Source of the DNA: Rhynochetos jubatus
Taxonomy: Eukaryota > Chordata > Aves > Eurypygiformes > Rhynochetidae
Length of the DNA: 64,000 nucleotides
Assembly: GCA_027574665.1 (NCBI GenBank)
Contig: CM050648.1
Coordinates: forward strand, 38,410,700 to 38,474,699
Direction: 5' to 3'
Under the pieces are notes generated by a model that did not search any database, was not told the DNA's origin, and saw nothing but the letters and a program-made list of their open reading frames with translations. Numbering within the stretch: the first letter of the stretch is position 1; every line of letters starts with the position of its first letter. The position numbers and the translations under genes are program-made. Positions 21,114 to 34,742 of this stretch are shown piece by piece.

Positions 21114-24100
21114 TTCATGCATTTGGTGGGGATGAAAATACTTTCTGTTTACTTGATTCAAAGAAGACCTGCGTTTTGTGCATCTCATCAATTTGGGATT
21201 GTGAGAAGAGATGACAGAAAGAGGAAATGCTGTACTAGGTGGGGGAGGTCAAAAGGATGCATTTAGTGTTTATCAAAGAATCCTGGAGTGTATCTACTGT
21301 GCCTCTAAACTGTGCACCAGTATGTGTTTAAGGAGTGACTTTGAACGAACTATGGAAGCTGTTAATAGTACATGCAATACAGTAGCTACTCCTTCAGTGC
21401 AACATGCCAACCCTAGTCATCCTCACCGTAAAGATCTCTTATGTGCCTAATACACTGATATTACCATACTCTTACAAACCACACTTTAACTCAAAGTGTG
21501 CTAGATATAGGAATGGAATAAAATGTGTGTGCAACTCTGTTGGGATGTGGGTAACTGGAAAAGCTGAACTTAGAGTAAGAAGCTCTGAAAAACCTGGAAG
21601 AAAACCAGCTACAAAAATCTCTGTGAAGAGTAGACACAGATGAAGGCAATTCCATGGCAATTTAAAGGTCAGTCTTATTTAGTGTTGACCCAAGTTGTTT
21701 AGCGCCCAAGATGAGTTGCTCAGGCGCTTGTGAGACCAAGTGCACTAATTGCAGCATCAGTCCAAATGACAAAGAATTTAACCATCACTTGTACTGTACA
21801 GGATCTCTTTTGGCTCTCTCAGTTGATAAGCCACTACCTGAAAATTCAAAGGTTCAGTACCATGTTACTCCAACTGATGACACTTCCATCCTTACTGCAT
21901 TTATCTGTCCATTGCTATTGAAGAATACTGTGTTCTAGGAACTGGTGATAGTATGCCCTGTTATTAAAGAAAGGATGATATATTTCCATGAACCAGATCA
22001 TTACTGGTTCCTGCCTCTTGTAACATGCTTAGAGGTTTGCACAGGAATAGTGATACGGAACTCTGGATATTATTGTATTACTGTATTATGTCATGCTGAG
22101 TGGCTTGGTGCAAGCAAATCTCTTTGCTGGGGAATATGTAATGTGAGCTTTTGCAGCTGAGATTCATTCCTTTGCTGATGCCCATCCTTGCACAGAAGCT
22201 TCACTGCCAGCTCTTTCCCAGAGAGGGCTTGTGGCTGTACAGACAACCTGAATAGCAGCAGACTGTACACCTCAAAGAGCCCAGTGAGAGATGGAGAGGA
22301 ACAACCAGCAAAGTAATTGAGATTCTCACTTTGCCATTACCTGTTAGCACGAAGGGAATTCTCTGGGAAGATTCAGATTCCAGTGCTCTCTCTGAGCAGG
22401 GGGAGTTGTGCTTCTTCCTGAGGCATCTCATCATGAGTTTGTTCCTGGGTGTTACCTGGCACAGGAAGGTGTGTTTGCATTTTCCTCATGAGATAAAATT
22501 AGTCTTCTCCCTCTAATTACATATGGCAGGAATTTATTCTTTTTACATTTCAATCGGTTTTGTATCAAGCTTCTTTTACCTGCTACTACACCTCAGGTTA
22601 TAGGTTTTCCTTAATTCCTCTACTAAGGGAATTAGAGAGTCTGGCTGTTGTTCCCGCAAGGATGGCCTGAAGAGTGATTATCTGTGCTTTGCCTCAGATA
22701 AACTACTTCATCTGGGGATTTTGCCAGGTTCAGCAGGGCAAAAGACTCCTGGGCAATTAGATTCTGCTGGCACCCTGTCTTACTACCTTCTTAAAAAACA
22801 TTCTCTCTCCTCTTACATAGTGTCAGTAGAGCTTTGGTGATAGTATCAAAGAGGAGAGGTGTAGCTAGAGAAGACTGTAGGGGTTTTTTTGTATGTCGTG
22901 GTTTAGTCGAAGAGAAGGTTGTTGGAAGAGTGCTGTTCATCGTTTAAGATAATGAAATAAAATGTTCAGTTAAAATACTGGCTGTATTTCAGATAAATTT
23001 GCAGCCATATGTCCTTTTCCATGCATGACGTGCAGCTATGGCACCTGAGGACTATGGAGCAAGCACTTTGGCTGTAGAAGAGAAGTGGGATGTATATAAC
23101 CCCCCCTGGTGAGGCTGCATCCCAAGTCCCTCAGTGTGCTCAGAGATCAGGCTCCATCCAGGAGCTGAACAACTGCTGGATAATGGGCTTTGGCTTTTTC
23201 GGTCAAGCTGTAGCAGTTAATGACTCTGGAAACCCCTGTTGCATTAAGCAAGATGGTGGGTTGATCCGCAGAGCACTGACAGTCTGACTTCTAAGTCTTT
23301 GGAACATGAAGCAGCATCCAGCAGGAAAACTGTACTTGATCAAGCAAACTTCCTTTGCCAGAAGATAAAGAGCATTAGAATTCGATTTATATGATAAAAG
23401 TACTGGCTAGAGGCTGTATTGCTTGCTGTCCTTTATTATAATCCCCCAATTGCCAGATACGGGTCAAAAAGGTAAGATGTACTCTTTTGTACCAAAGCAG
23501 TGGAGTAATGAGGACATCTGTTTTCATATGGTACTTGACACACACTACCAGAAATTTGATGTCATGCTGTCCAAACTTGTACATCATTGCAGAATTGCAT
23601 TAGCTTTTCTGATTGATTCTGACAAGTCACTGACAGTTTTTGAGGTGAAACACAGACATGACAAAGGGCAAGCAGAGGCTGCATATGTCAGCTGGAACAC
23701 TCCCTTGTTGACTCGAAGGGGTGAAAATCTTTCAGTCTTGTCTCTATCTCTCCCTTGCTGCTATTTAACCTTCCCACCCTTGCCCCATTGTGTGCAGCTT
23801 TAAACGTTATTTGGTTACAGGAGTGGGTCCTTCTGAGTTTTATTTTTAAAGAAGTATAGTGCCAAGGAACCATTTGTTTTTCATGGGTTAATGCGTATGC
23901 CCATAAGGTAAAAAAATGTAGTTCAGTAAATGTATTCATCATGAATCATGCAAGGTTGATTTCATTTATTGTATCACACCATAAACATAGTATTTTGTGG
24001 TTTGTATTTACACATGCATAAACTTAATTTACCCTCGCGGTGTCAAGCAAGTCCTTATTTCCTTTCCAGAAAGTGTCGATGTACATGTACTAACACATAG

Positions 24101-27100
24101 TGTTTTAAAATATCAATGCTATGAAAAAAATAGTTGTTGGTTTTTTAATGTTGGAGGGGTTTTGAGGAGGTTGTGGGGTTTTTTTTAAGAAAAATAAGGA
24201 CAAATTGCACTCCAGTGATGATATACACAGGTTTACCAGCTCTGAAACAACACAGGATTCCCTCCGGTGCTACTGTCAGTAAGGTCAAATGCACCATTTG
24301 TTTTCAATATATGTTTCTAGGTATGCTAGCAAAAGAGCAAATGGTGTGCTGTAGAATAGCAAGTCGGAGTCGCATTTTATTTACAATTTTACACACTATG
24401 TTCTGCTCCAGCCCTTCCCTACGAGATGGGTGGCCATTTTTTGGCCATGACTTGTTTTGTCCGTTTCTTGAGAAACCGCTGATCAGCAGTGCAGACTGGT
24501 TTTATTGCAAATATTCGCTGCCGAAACACTCGATGTTCAATAAAAGTAATAAAAAAAGGATGTAATGTAAATGGAAGAATACCGTATTGCTTCTGGTTCA
24601 TCTGGCTAGACTTGCACACTGACCTCAGAAAGAATGAGATTATGTATGCCTTGGATTTGCAGGTAGGCATGTGATAACACTCTTTTGGCTGATTTATACT
24701 CATAAGGAAGCATAGAAATGCAGTGATCCATTTTAAGTGAAATACTGAAATTGGCATATATGATTTTAATGTAGATAGCTTCAAACCATATGTTCTTATT
24801 AGTAAACAAAAGCTCCCCTTTTACAAGGTTTTGGGTTTTTTTTAATTAAGAACAAGTATTTTTCCAAAACGGTATTTTAATAGTACTGAAAAAGCATAAA
24901 AGGAAAAAATTGAATAATTAAAGAAAAATATAATTAATTGTAAATTCTTAAAGTAGTATCCAAGTGTTAAACCATGGATTATATGAATGTTGTTTAGATC
25001 TGTCTTTTCCATGAGCTTAGAAATTTCATTTTGAAAGGGTTGTGATCTCTCAGTTAAGTTAGTGGAAGGCACTTGGAGATGAACTATAGACTGCGTTATC
25101 AACTCTTCCCAGAAAGAATGTGTGAAAGAAACAATGTGTGAAGCAAAGCCACAAACTTCCTCACCTTATTGTCATGTAAATTCCAATAGACCACTTTATC
25201 TTAGTGCCTTCACCCCACTGGGCTCTGTGAAATGGAGCAAGCCAGATGCTTTCAAAGTATTTGGCCTGTTGTCACCTATTTTCTTTTTCCTGTGGAGATG
25301 CAGAACTCTTCTGGTTGCAAAAGACTTGCTTTTCTCATCTGGCCAGCTCAGATGCAATTCATCGATTCTCCAAGATTCATGGCTTACACTTTAAAGACTT
25401 CTGGCACTTGGAGGGCAGTGTCATCTCATTTTACATGCTGTCTGAGCTGCTAAAATTATGCACTGATCATGCACTGCTTGTCATTATAGGTGTGACATTT
25501 CCATGGCTGTAGAGAGCTATGGTGGTGTTGGCAGACCCACTAGAAGTTGCTCTGCTGCTCAGGCTCCGTGGTTGGACTGTCAGACTGGCCTGGGCAAGCA
25601 TGTGAACACAGACAGCAATACAACAGCAGATACACATAAAAATGTTGACTTGTTGCTGCAGTTGACATCCTTAGTGCATCCTTTTGCATTCTTTTTGAGT
25701 TTACAGTGCATGATTATATGCAAAATCACACATCATTGTGAAACTTTTGCAGCGTTTAGGACAAATACATGGAACAAGCAGATTTTCAACATATTCCTTA
25801 GAGCACCTCTTGTTTTGCTTCACTGTTATTGACTTGAATTTCGGTTGTATTTTTTTGTGGTGAAACTTGGAGATATATAAAAAGTATTCTCTGTTGGTTG
25901 TGCATACATAATTTGAGCTCACCAGCTGGAATCACATGTATATGTAAATGACGGCAGATTTGGGCTCATAATTGTTCAAATTGGCTATGGCATTTGTTAT
26001 GTCAACCCTGTGTTCTCAGTGCTGCCACTTTGATTTCAATCAAAATTTTGTTAGGCAGGAGTCATGGAAAACTCCATTCTTTTAAGCATGTAACTTTCTC
26101 CTGGTGCAGTCTGGAGTTAGTGTACACTTTGAGAGTTCTTCTAGTGAATGTCAGTCTTTTAATAGTTTATTCTGCAGCGTATTCTTAACAGGTTATATTC
26201 TTCAGAGACTTCTAAACTGCCTATTGAGATAGCTTCCAGTACTAATGATGTATATTTTACTTTACGAATATAAAATAGAATGCCATAATTTTCTCTTTTT
26301 TTTCTAATCTATGTTAATATTTTAGCCTCCTCGTCTGCGAGGACATGCTGTAGATATTAATTATTAGGGACAATTGCTAGCTGCAATGCCATTTCTGAAA
26401 TTAGGACCTATATTACGTTATTCTTCCTACAGCCTCCTGACAGTATCAGCAGACCCAGTGCAATGGGACCATCCAGACATTTCCTTTGGAAACAGCTGAT
26501 TAAAGTTACTCAAAATTACTGTTTCAGAACAGAAAATATTTATTCCTAAAGCTAGCAAACACACTGGACCAAAGGTTCACAATGGAAAATAATGATGTAT
26601 ATCAAAATACATCTATTCCTTCACCTAGATATTGTCTTTCTGGTGTAGTTCAGATGGATCCAGATTAATCCTCATGTTTGAGTTGGAAGGAGGAGCCAAT
26701 TCAGCCCACAACATGCTCCTGCTTTCTGGTTTTCAGTGTTTCCAAATTGTTGGCTGTTACACTAGCATACCCTCTGATTTTTCTGGCATGCTTAACAAAA
26801 TCCCTCTCCTTTCTCAAGCCTTTGAAGATGTTTCTGTTCATCGCAGGCTTGATCTTGGGAGGATTGTATCTTGAAGAAAAGCAACTATGGTTATTTTTAC
26901 CTTCTCAGAAGTTGTGTACCTGTAGCTGTCATTATTTTTTTAACCTTTCCTTTCCATACTTGCTTTTATAGTTCCTTTGATTCTGAGTACAGTCAGACAG
27001 ATAAGCAGGCATCATAGCAAACCTGGGCAGGTCAACAGCTGCTCTCATGATATTTATAAAAGATAAGGCCAATGGTTTCTCAGTTCATCACAGCCCTAAC

Positions 27101-28271
27101 TCTTCATTAAAAGGAATTGAAAATGCAGTGCTATCAGCCTTAAAATTGGGAAGTGACCAGCACAGAAATACTAACTGATTAGGGCTGTCACAAAGTACAT
27201 TTTGGTGTCTTAGGTAGATAGGGCTCAAGCAGAGTAGAAGTGCCTTAAGGCACAGACCAGTTCTGAGCTTTATGCTCAGAAAGCATTTTACAGCCGTGAT
27301 AATGTGTCTCTGAAATTAGGCAACCTAAGCATGGCTGATTGTCTTTCAGCTAATTTATCGCTATGCGGTATCTATACAGTCACTTACGATGACAGGCTGT
27401 AGCATGGGCAGTAAACCCTTCCCCTGGCAGCCTACATCTGCGGGCTTTGTCTCAACCTGTGATACACATGTTCTCAATGGGCCTTGTTTTCCCACCAGAC
27501 AAGGTTGGTGATTGTCCCTGTTCGTGCGTGCACATGCATGGGAAATGGGGAACCGTGCTGAGTAATGCTGGAGCTGCTCCAGGTCCTCCTCACCCATCCC
27601 AATCTCCTCCTGTCCCCCAGTTTGTCTCCTCAAAGGACACCTTACAGGTGCTCCCAGTGCATTTACTGCATCCACTCCTACACAAGACACTCCCCCAGTC
27701 AGAGACCCACAGATTATCATTACTGACCTTTCCAGGAAAAGTACGTTTTGGAGTTCTTCAGCATGGGTGCATTTCTAACTAGATAGGTGCTTGGTCTTGC
27801 TGTCAGCAAAGTCTGCATTTCATCCAGAGGTTGTAGGTCTGCTGCTTTGGCTGTGTTTATCCGCTTGGTTTCTGAGCATCTTGTTACTATGTAACTCAAA
27901 GTCCATGGTGTATATTTTAAATTGCATTTTATGAGAGTAATTACTGATTTGTATGATCATGTTTGAATTTGTATAGTGTCTGCTTATGAGACCATTGTGT
28001 GTTTACATCCTGAACTCTACATTTGTGTGTTCCATTCATGCTGTCGTTGTTGGCTTGATGGATAGCCTGTGAAGATGGAGCTTAGCTCCAATGCTTGCCT
28101 GTTGCTGCTGAAAGGGAAACAGTTCATTCTGCCTCTACCCCTTCCCACCCAGCTATAATCTATGTTTTAAAAAACAACAGTTTCTACTGCGGCCTGGATT
28201 TCATTGCAAGCTATTGCAGAAACAAATACTAATGCATTGCAGCATTTAAAAACCATTACTGTACATTCATC
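21114..28271. other. Unassigned non-coding DNA
   Basis: Seven kilobases without a supported gene, RNA or clear transposon. The longest open frames (126 codons at 23423-23803 plus; 130 at 24173-24565 plus; 121 at 24419-24784 minus) have no recognisable domain and no coherent splice context. The stretch 27400-27720 is somewhat GC-richer and supports overlapping spurious frames on both strands. Confidence 0.5.
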
Positions 28272-28680
28272 ATAGGATCACAGAATCACAGAATGGCTTG
28301 GGTTGGAAGGGACCTTAAAGATCATCCAGTTCCAACCCCCCTGCCATGGGCAGGGACACCCTCCACTAGACCAGGTTGCTCCAAGCCTCATCCAGCCTGG
28401 CCTGGAACACTGCCAGGGATGGGGCATCCACAGCTTCTCTGGGCAACCTGTTCCAGTGCTTCACCACCCTCTCCATGAAGAGCTGCTTCCTGATATCTAA
28501 TCTAAATCTCCCCGCTTTCAGGTTAAACCCATTACCCCTTGTCCTGTCGCTACAGGCCCTTGTAAAAAGTCTACCCCAGCTTCCTTGCAGGCCCCTTCAG
28601 GCACTGGAAGGTGCTGTAAGGTCTCCCCGAAGCTGCCTCTTCTCCAGGCTGAACAAGCCCAACTCTCTCAGCCTTTCATC
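28272..28680 (-). mobile_element. CR1 LINE 3' end, antisense
   Basis: Reads from the 3' end of CR1 on the minus strand. The octamer tail (ATCACAGAATCACAGAATGG) is followed by GGTTGGAAGGGACCTTAAAG, the CCTGCCATGGGCAGG hairpin, and GGGGCATCCACAGCTTCTCT. It ends near CTGAACAAGCCCAACTCTCT. About 400 bases are kept, little diverged, 5'-truncated as usual. Plus-strand open frames at 28293-28717 are shadows of this element. Confidence 0.97.
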
Positions 28681-31600
28681 ATGCTGGTTGAGTGTGGCAG
28701 CACCATTCCAGTGGTAAGTTAACCATAAAGAAAGTGCGCCTGAGCACGGCAGCTTGGCTTCTGTACCGAGATCCAGGTTGCAAAAAAACCCTTACCGATT
28801 TTTACCCCATCGGATCTAAATATGTTTATGGTATTAAAAGATTTGTAGGTGCATCTTTTACTTGGAATGCTTGTTAAGGTGTAATTTATAGTTAGTTATA
28901 TCAATGTACTGGGGAAAAACAGAAAAATATTACCCTGGAAAGAATAGCTTGATGAATTCTTGTTTCAAAGCAACCCTTTGGCAGTCTCATAGGTCTAGGG
29001 GAGGAAAAGGTAGGATGTGCTATAAGGAGATCCAGACAGAAAATGAGTATGAGTTTAGGATAGGCAGACATATCCAGTGATCGAATGGTGAAAAGGACTC
29101 ACTCCTCAAAGTTCAGTGCCGTTCCCACCTTTCCCATGTTTTCTTTCTAGGGGGAATGCTTCCCTTAAAAGAAGGGCTTACTTCCTCTATGAAAATCATG
29201 ATTTATAGGAAGCACAACCTGTCTCTCAAGTTTTCTGTCTAGAAAGTAGAACTGCTTTGATGGAGAATAATGAAGCAACATCAGAAGGAGTTAGACACTG
29301 TGTTTGTCTTCCAGAAACAAACAAGGCTGTTTGTTAACATCCTTTAAACCTTAATTTCACCTAAACAGTGGCTCATTTCAGAGACTGAGAGATAAAGTGA
29401 TTGGTGTCAGGAAGGCGGTTTTCTCTTGGCTCCTGACACCCATCTAGTGCTGCGACTCATGCCCTGACACCGTGCAGCACCGTTACAGTTGCTCTGCAAT
29501 GGTTTTCTTCCTACAGCAGAGTTGCAGGCGCACCTATAGAGGTCAAAGACGAAAAGGATAGAGCAGTTTGAAGCTTAGCAAAATCCAAGGTGTTCAAAAT
29601 GTGATGGTGACCCTGTTGTTTAAGGTATATCAGCTTTTCTCCTGGAGCCGCTGCTTTCAAGGTACTTCAGTTTTAAAAGGGAGTTAGCTTCCAAAATCTA
29701 GTGCACAAGGTCTGACTCAGCTGAAATGGATTACATGGGTTTGGGGGGTTTTGTTGCAATAGCAGCAAAAGCCTAGTGTAAAAATAGAATGGGGGATTGG
29801 TATGTCTTCACTCTTTGGGCAGATGTTTCCTGAGATGTTGAAATAAGTCTATTTGGTTGTAGGTAAGACAGTACGTAAAATGCAAGCCCTCAGTGTAACT
29901 GAATGACCATGGAGCCATTCTTTCAGCTCTTACAGCTCCTTAAAGTCATGGAAGGTGACAGGAGGGTTTCTGAATAGCTTCTGAGAGCTGTAGAAGCTCT
30001 TTCTTCAAGCTTTGGTGTCTCTGCCATTTCACAACACTGATTTCTCCACGTTTTTCAGTGCACATTTGAGAGTACTCAATTAGGCCCATGTACCAAATAG
30101 CTCCTTAGTTACTGGGGCCTGGTACAAAACCAAACAAATCAGTGACAAGATTTCACTCCAGCAGACCTTGTATTGTGAACTTTCAGTATGTACTGAAAAG
30201 AAGGTACCAAATCAAAGCAAGTTTTCCTTCAAAGAAGCCAAGATATCTTCCCACTGAGAGAAGTTTTCTTGCCAAATGCTGGCTCTCCAACTGTGGCCAT
30301 CTTGACTAGGGAGCTGTTTAAAGCAAGGATGCAATTATTTTTTTTTCGTTGCGACTTATTTCACTTCTCATGGATGGCTGAGCTGTTGATGCTCAAGCTT
30401 TCCTTAGAAAGTATGTTCAGATAGAAATCAAGATCAGAAAATTTCAGAAGTGATAACTGGGGGGAACTGTTGGTAGAATCAAAATGGACACTATTAGTAT
30501 AAATATGTAGGTTGATTTTGCTGCTATAATCGTAATAATTTCTCTTTATTTGATATATTCTATCCTAAATTAGAGCACACCCCACATGGTCATTGCATCC
30601 ACTTAGATGTATATTGTCTCTTCTACTCTCTGATACGGTTTGTAGCTGGTGAAGAAAGGGCATCATAGTGGTGGTTCAGAAACTGGGCCCAGATACACCA
30701 GTCTCAGTTAAGATGAATGCTGTTGCCTTGAATGAGAAACTGTCCCTGCTGTGAGCCCTCAGACACGAGAGAGGGATGTGGCATTATGTACATTGCATCT
30801 TGCAAAACTGTTGGTTTTAGGTACAATGTATCCAAAGCTGTTTAATGTTTGTTGAAAAAAATTTTAAATCTACTAAGAGCTAGAAACAAACCAGGTATTC
30901 GACAGTTGCTCATAAGCTGTAAAGCTGGGTCAACTTACACAAGGAAAGCAAGGAAAGGTGAGTAGTGGAGCAACCACTGAAGGGGTTAATTTGTAACACC
31001 AAGGCTCACTTCTCATGGTGGACTGGGTTCTGCAGTTTTTCTATTAAATTAATGAAGTCAAGAAATACATATGCTCAGCCTGCCTGGGTACAGATTTTTG
31101 ACCCTTGAACAACGTAGTATCTGTTTCACCTTTTTTTAATTTTTATGACTTGGAGATCTCCTTTGGCTGGAGAATGAACAACTCGGGTATTAGTTGATGT
31201 TCAGTTCCAGCTTGAGCAGCTCTCTAAGAAAGGTGAAAGAAACCTTTCTTTGTTTTGTAGCTATGTTTATAAGGATAAGAGGAAACTATGGCTAATTCTT
31301 GATCTGAAGTCACTCACCTTCGCAGGTCCAGCTATTTCAAATAGCACTTTCATTATTTCCCAGATAACACTGATTGTTCAGTTTCTCTGTCCTTCACAAG
31401 GAAAACTTGGGTTTGATTTCCAAAGTTCACTGCAAGGTTACATGCCATGGAATAAGCACTTAGTGCTTCAACATTTATTATTGGTCTTACGATGAAATCT
31501 TTTCCAAAAACTTGCAGCAGTTAATGATCTAGGTTACGCAGGCTAATACAGCTGATGCCTAAACACTAGTAATAGAATTGAACATGTTTATTTAAAGGCA

Positions 31601-34600
31601 TAAATATGCACATGCTTGATTTTAATTGTCATGCCTCATTTTCTCATTTCTGCCCTTCTTAGAAAAACAGCTTTATATTTTTCCAACGTCCTTCCAAACC
31701 CCACTGGTCTTGTTGCCCTTTTCTTCATTGCTGTAGCCCTTTCCACCAGTCTTCCCATTAATCAGGCAAGTGCTGCAGATGTTATTATCATCTACCCACA
31801 TCTTCTAGCCAGACTATGCCAAATCTTACAGATTATTTTGCATAACATCTTTAAGAGACCACCTTTCTTATCTTGTGTGTCTGTGTATCTTGTATGCTTG
31901 TTCAGTCCCTGCTCTGTTATGCCTCAATTATTGCATCTCAGCATATGACCACCAGAGATGGATCCATCAAATCCACCATGCTTAGTCTCATTCTTGCAGC
32001 TTCTCATGGTCTCTCTTCTCACTGATTCAGCTAACCTTTCATATAGTATCCACATATTTACACACGCTTCCTTATCAGCCCAGAATGCCTGTTCGTCTTC
32101 GAGGATATTGAAGATATTGCCCTTGAGAAATGACTTCCAGAGCTTCCATTTCCTTGTGATGACGATGGTTTACCTGCTTGTGTGCCAAGATGACTGCTAA
32201 TTGATGTTAGCTGAATGCTTTTCCTATGCTATTTCCTTCTGTCTTTAAACAGCTGGTGTCTGTTGTCTGATGTAGGACCTTTGAGGAAGAAAATGCCTTC
32301 TTCATTTGCTTTGGCTTTGTGCAATGCCTAATGCAATGGTCTTCTGATCCACGATTTAGGTTATAGATGTAGTTCCAAAAATAATAAAGTACAACTAGTT
32401 TGTTCTAGTGATTGCCTCTAATAGCATTGCTTATGTCTTGTCTTTTTTATACTTTTACTTGCAAGCAGTAACTTTTAAATTCCCATAAAAGTCAAAACAA
32501 TTCATTCTGTGATTATAAAGTAATAGTATCCCTAGCTAAAACCTCCCCTAAACATTCAGGACTACTGAACACAAAAATAAAGGACAGCAGCAATTTAAGC
32601 TGCTTTTCTGTTATTATTTCATGGAAGTTTACTGTCTTAGAAAAAAGGAAAATATTTTTTTCTCTGTTTGCTTATGTTTTATGGTACTTTGTTTATAAAC
32701 TGTTACACTGTTTCCCTGAAGGAAATGGTGAGAATGAATCTGGAGCTTGTTGAAGCCAGTGGAGCATTAATCGGGTTTGCCATTTGTTTGTTTGTGCCTT
32801 TGATACAGAAAGAAGGTTGGGTATGGTTTTTTAACAAAAATACACAGATCTGAAAAGGCACAAAATTGGTGAATTGGCTTGGGGGCAGTTCTGGCCCCTG
32901 AAGCTGCTTTTAAATCATGTTCTTAATTGACCGGATTTAAAGTTGACTTCTCTTTAAACAACCTCATATAGATAGCAAAGAGAAATCCCAAATTCATTAA
33001 TTGGTGGTTGGGGATTTTTTATAATTTTGCTTCTAATTTATACTCCAAGGTTTGTTTGACAAGATAGGCATCACCAGAATACCTAGAAAATGAGTTCTTT
33101 CTTTCTTATACCGAGATTTTAGTTTTTACTCATATTTTCTACAAAAAAAAATAGTGGCCTCTTTGCCAGAGGCAAAGTGTAATCTGGCAGGCACACAAGG
33201 CCCTAAAGACTTCAGAGGAGCTGAGCAGAATGGCCCATATATCACATTTTAAAGCTTCCTGCGATAGCTTTGAGTCCAATGAGGATCTGTATGTTGGAAA
33301 GGTCTGCCTCTTGACACAGCAACAGAGGAAGAAAGATTAGACAAGCACTGTATTCCTTATGTGGAGGCCTAATTTCTTTCTTTATCAGAACGACCTCAGC
33401 AATGTGCTGTTGGATACGATAAACATGTTATTTACCTAAATCAGGATGGTGATGATGGTCTTCATTGTGTCATCATAATTTTGTGCTGCAAGTGATGAAA
33501 TCGGGGGGTGGGGAGTGGGGCACGAGGATTTCCAAAACACGGTAAGAAAAAAACCCAGAATGTGTGTCTTAGTGCAAAGCTTTTAAATTTCCCAAATCTG
33601 ACAAATGTGCTACATATTTTGAAACTGCCAAGGGCCTGATTACTTTTGGGGAAGACTTAATAAGAGGAGGAGCTTTAACATGTCTGTCGCCTCTCTGCTG
33701 CTTTGTGCATTTTGTGTAAGGCGTGCACATTGAATAAATGCACATGCAAATAGATTGCCTTAGACCCATTTACACAGTCACGTGGGTGTGCAGTTGAAAA
33801 AAGTGTGCACAAAATTCAGATGCAGAAAGATTTTAGAGAAATAGGACAGAGCCTCTGTTGCTGAAAGTTAGCAGAGATCCTTTGACTTTGGGTAGTGTAA
33901 ATCAGCAGAGCATCACTGGTGACCCCGCCCATCCTTCCTTAATTCCCAAATGCTGCTCTTTTCATTTCTGCTAACTAACTGTGTGGTCCCATGAATAAGA
34001 AATCTCTTTCCTTCTGCCTTCGCAGAGTGGGGTTATCCCAAGCAGTGTCTGGGAGTCCCAGCTTCTCTCCAGGTCCAGCTGTTTAGCAACAATGCTCTGG
34101 ACTGAGATTGCCCTTCTCCAGCACTGCGAGGAGGTTGCTTGCTCAGAAGAGAGGCTGCGCTGGATGAATCTTCTGCTGAAGATGCAGAAGACTGTCATCT
34201 CAAGTGCCTCTGGCCTTTGCCCAGTAACATCTGGTGTGCTGTTTCCAGTGCCATTTGTCCTCAAGATGGCCTGGAAGCCAAGAGCTTGAATGCTTTTTGA
34301 AGGTGTTCCTTTTGACTTCAGCATGGCCAGGATAACCCCAACTGAATTCAGTTGTCTTCCCACACAAAAACAAAATAAAATCTGATGTCAAAATGGGCCA
34401 CAGGTAAAGGTTTAGGGAAAAAGGTGTACTGAAGGCAGACCAGATGAAGTTTTTGTCCCACATCCATGACACACTGCAGGATGTTTTTCTGCTGCTTATA
34501 ATTGCAGAGTTAGGAGCTCTCTGGACTGGTAGAATGATTTATTGGAACGGAGTGTAAGGTAGATAGATTGTCATCAGAAATCATCATAAAGCTCAGGAGA

Positions 34601-34663
34601 AAGACAAATCAAAGCTTTCTTCCACATTTCCATACAGAACCCAAGAATATGGTTATAAAACTC
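28681..34663. other. Unassigned non-coding DNA
   Basis: About 6 kb without a supported gene. The stretch 31616-32200 keeps open frames of 110 and 80 codons on the plus strand, but it is pyrimidine-rich and I recognise no protein in it. A G-rich patch (GGGGGGTGGGGAGTGGGG) lies near 33504. Confidence 0.5.
29403..29440. repeat. Perfect 10-bp inverted repeat with 18-base loop
   Basis: GGTGTCAGGA (29403-29412) and TCCTGACACC (29431-29440) are exact complements. A third half-site, CCTGACACCG, follows near 29462. It could form a short hairpin or be a paired binding site. There is no evidence that it is transcribed. Confidence 0.8.
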
Positions 34664-34742
34664 ATTATATATATATGCATATTATATACACATATATATG
34701 GGTGTGTATATAATATACGTGTGTATATATATATATATTTAT
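34664..34742. repeat. TA/TG-rich imperfect dinucleotide repeat
   Basis: A run of alternating TA with interspersed TG/CA units, including a longer pure (TA) stretch at about 34723-34738. An imperfect microsatellite. Confidence 0.85.

Noticed and set aside
23423-23803. 126-codon plus-strand frame
   Set aside because: No recognisable domain and no flanking splice logic.
29403-29440. Hairpin considered as a microRNA precursor
   Set aside because: A 10-bp arm is too short for a pre-miRNA stem, and flanking sequence does not extend the pairing.
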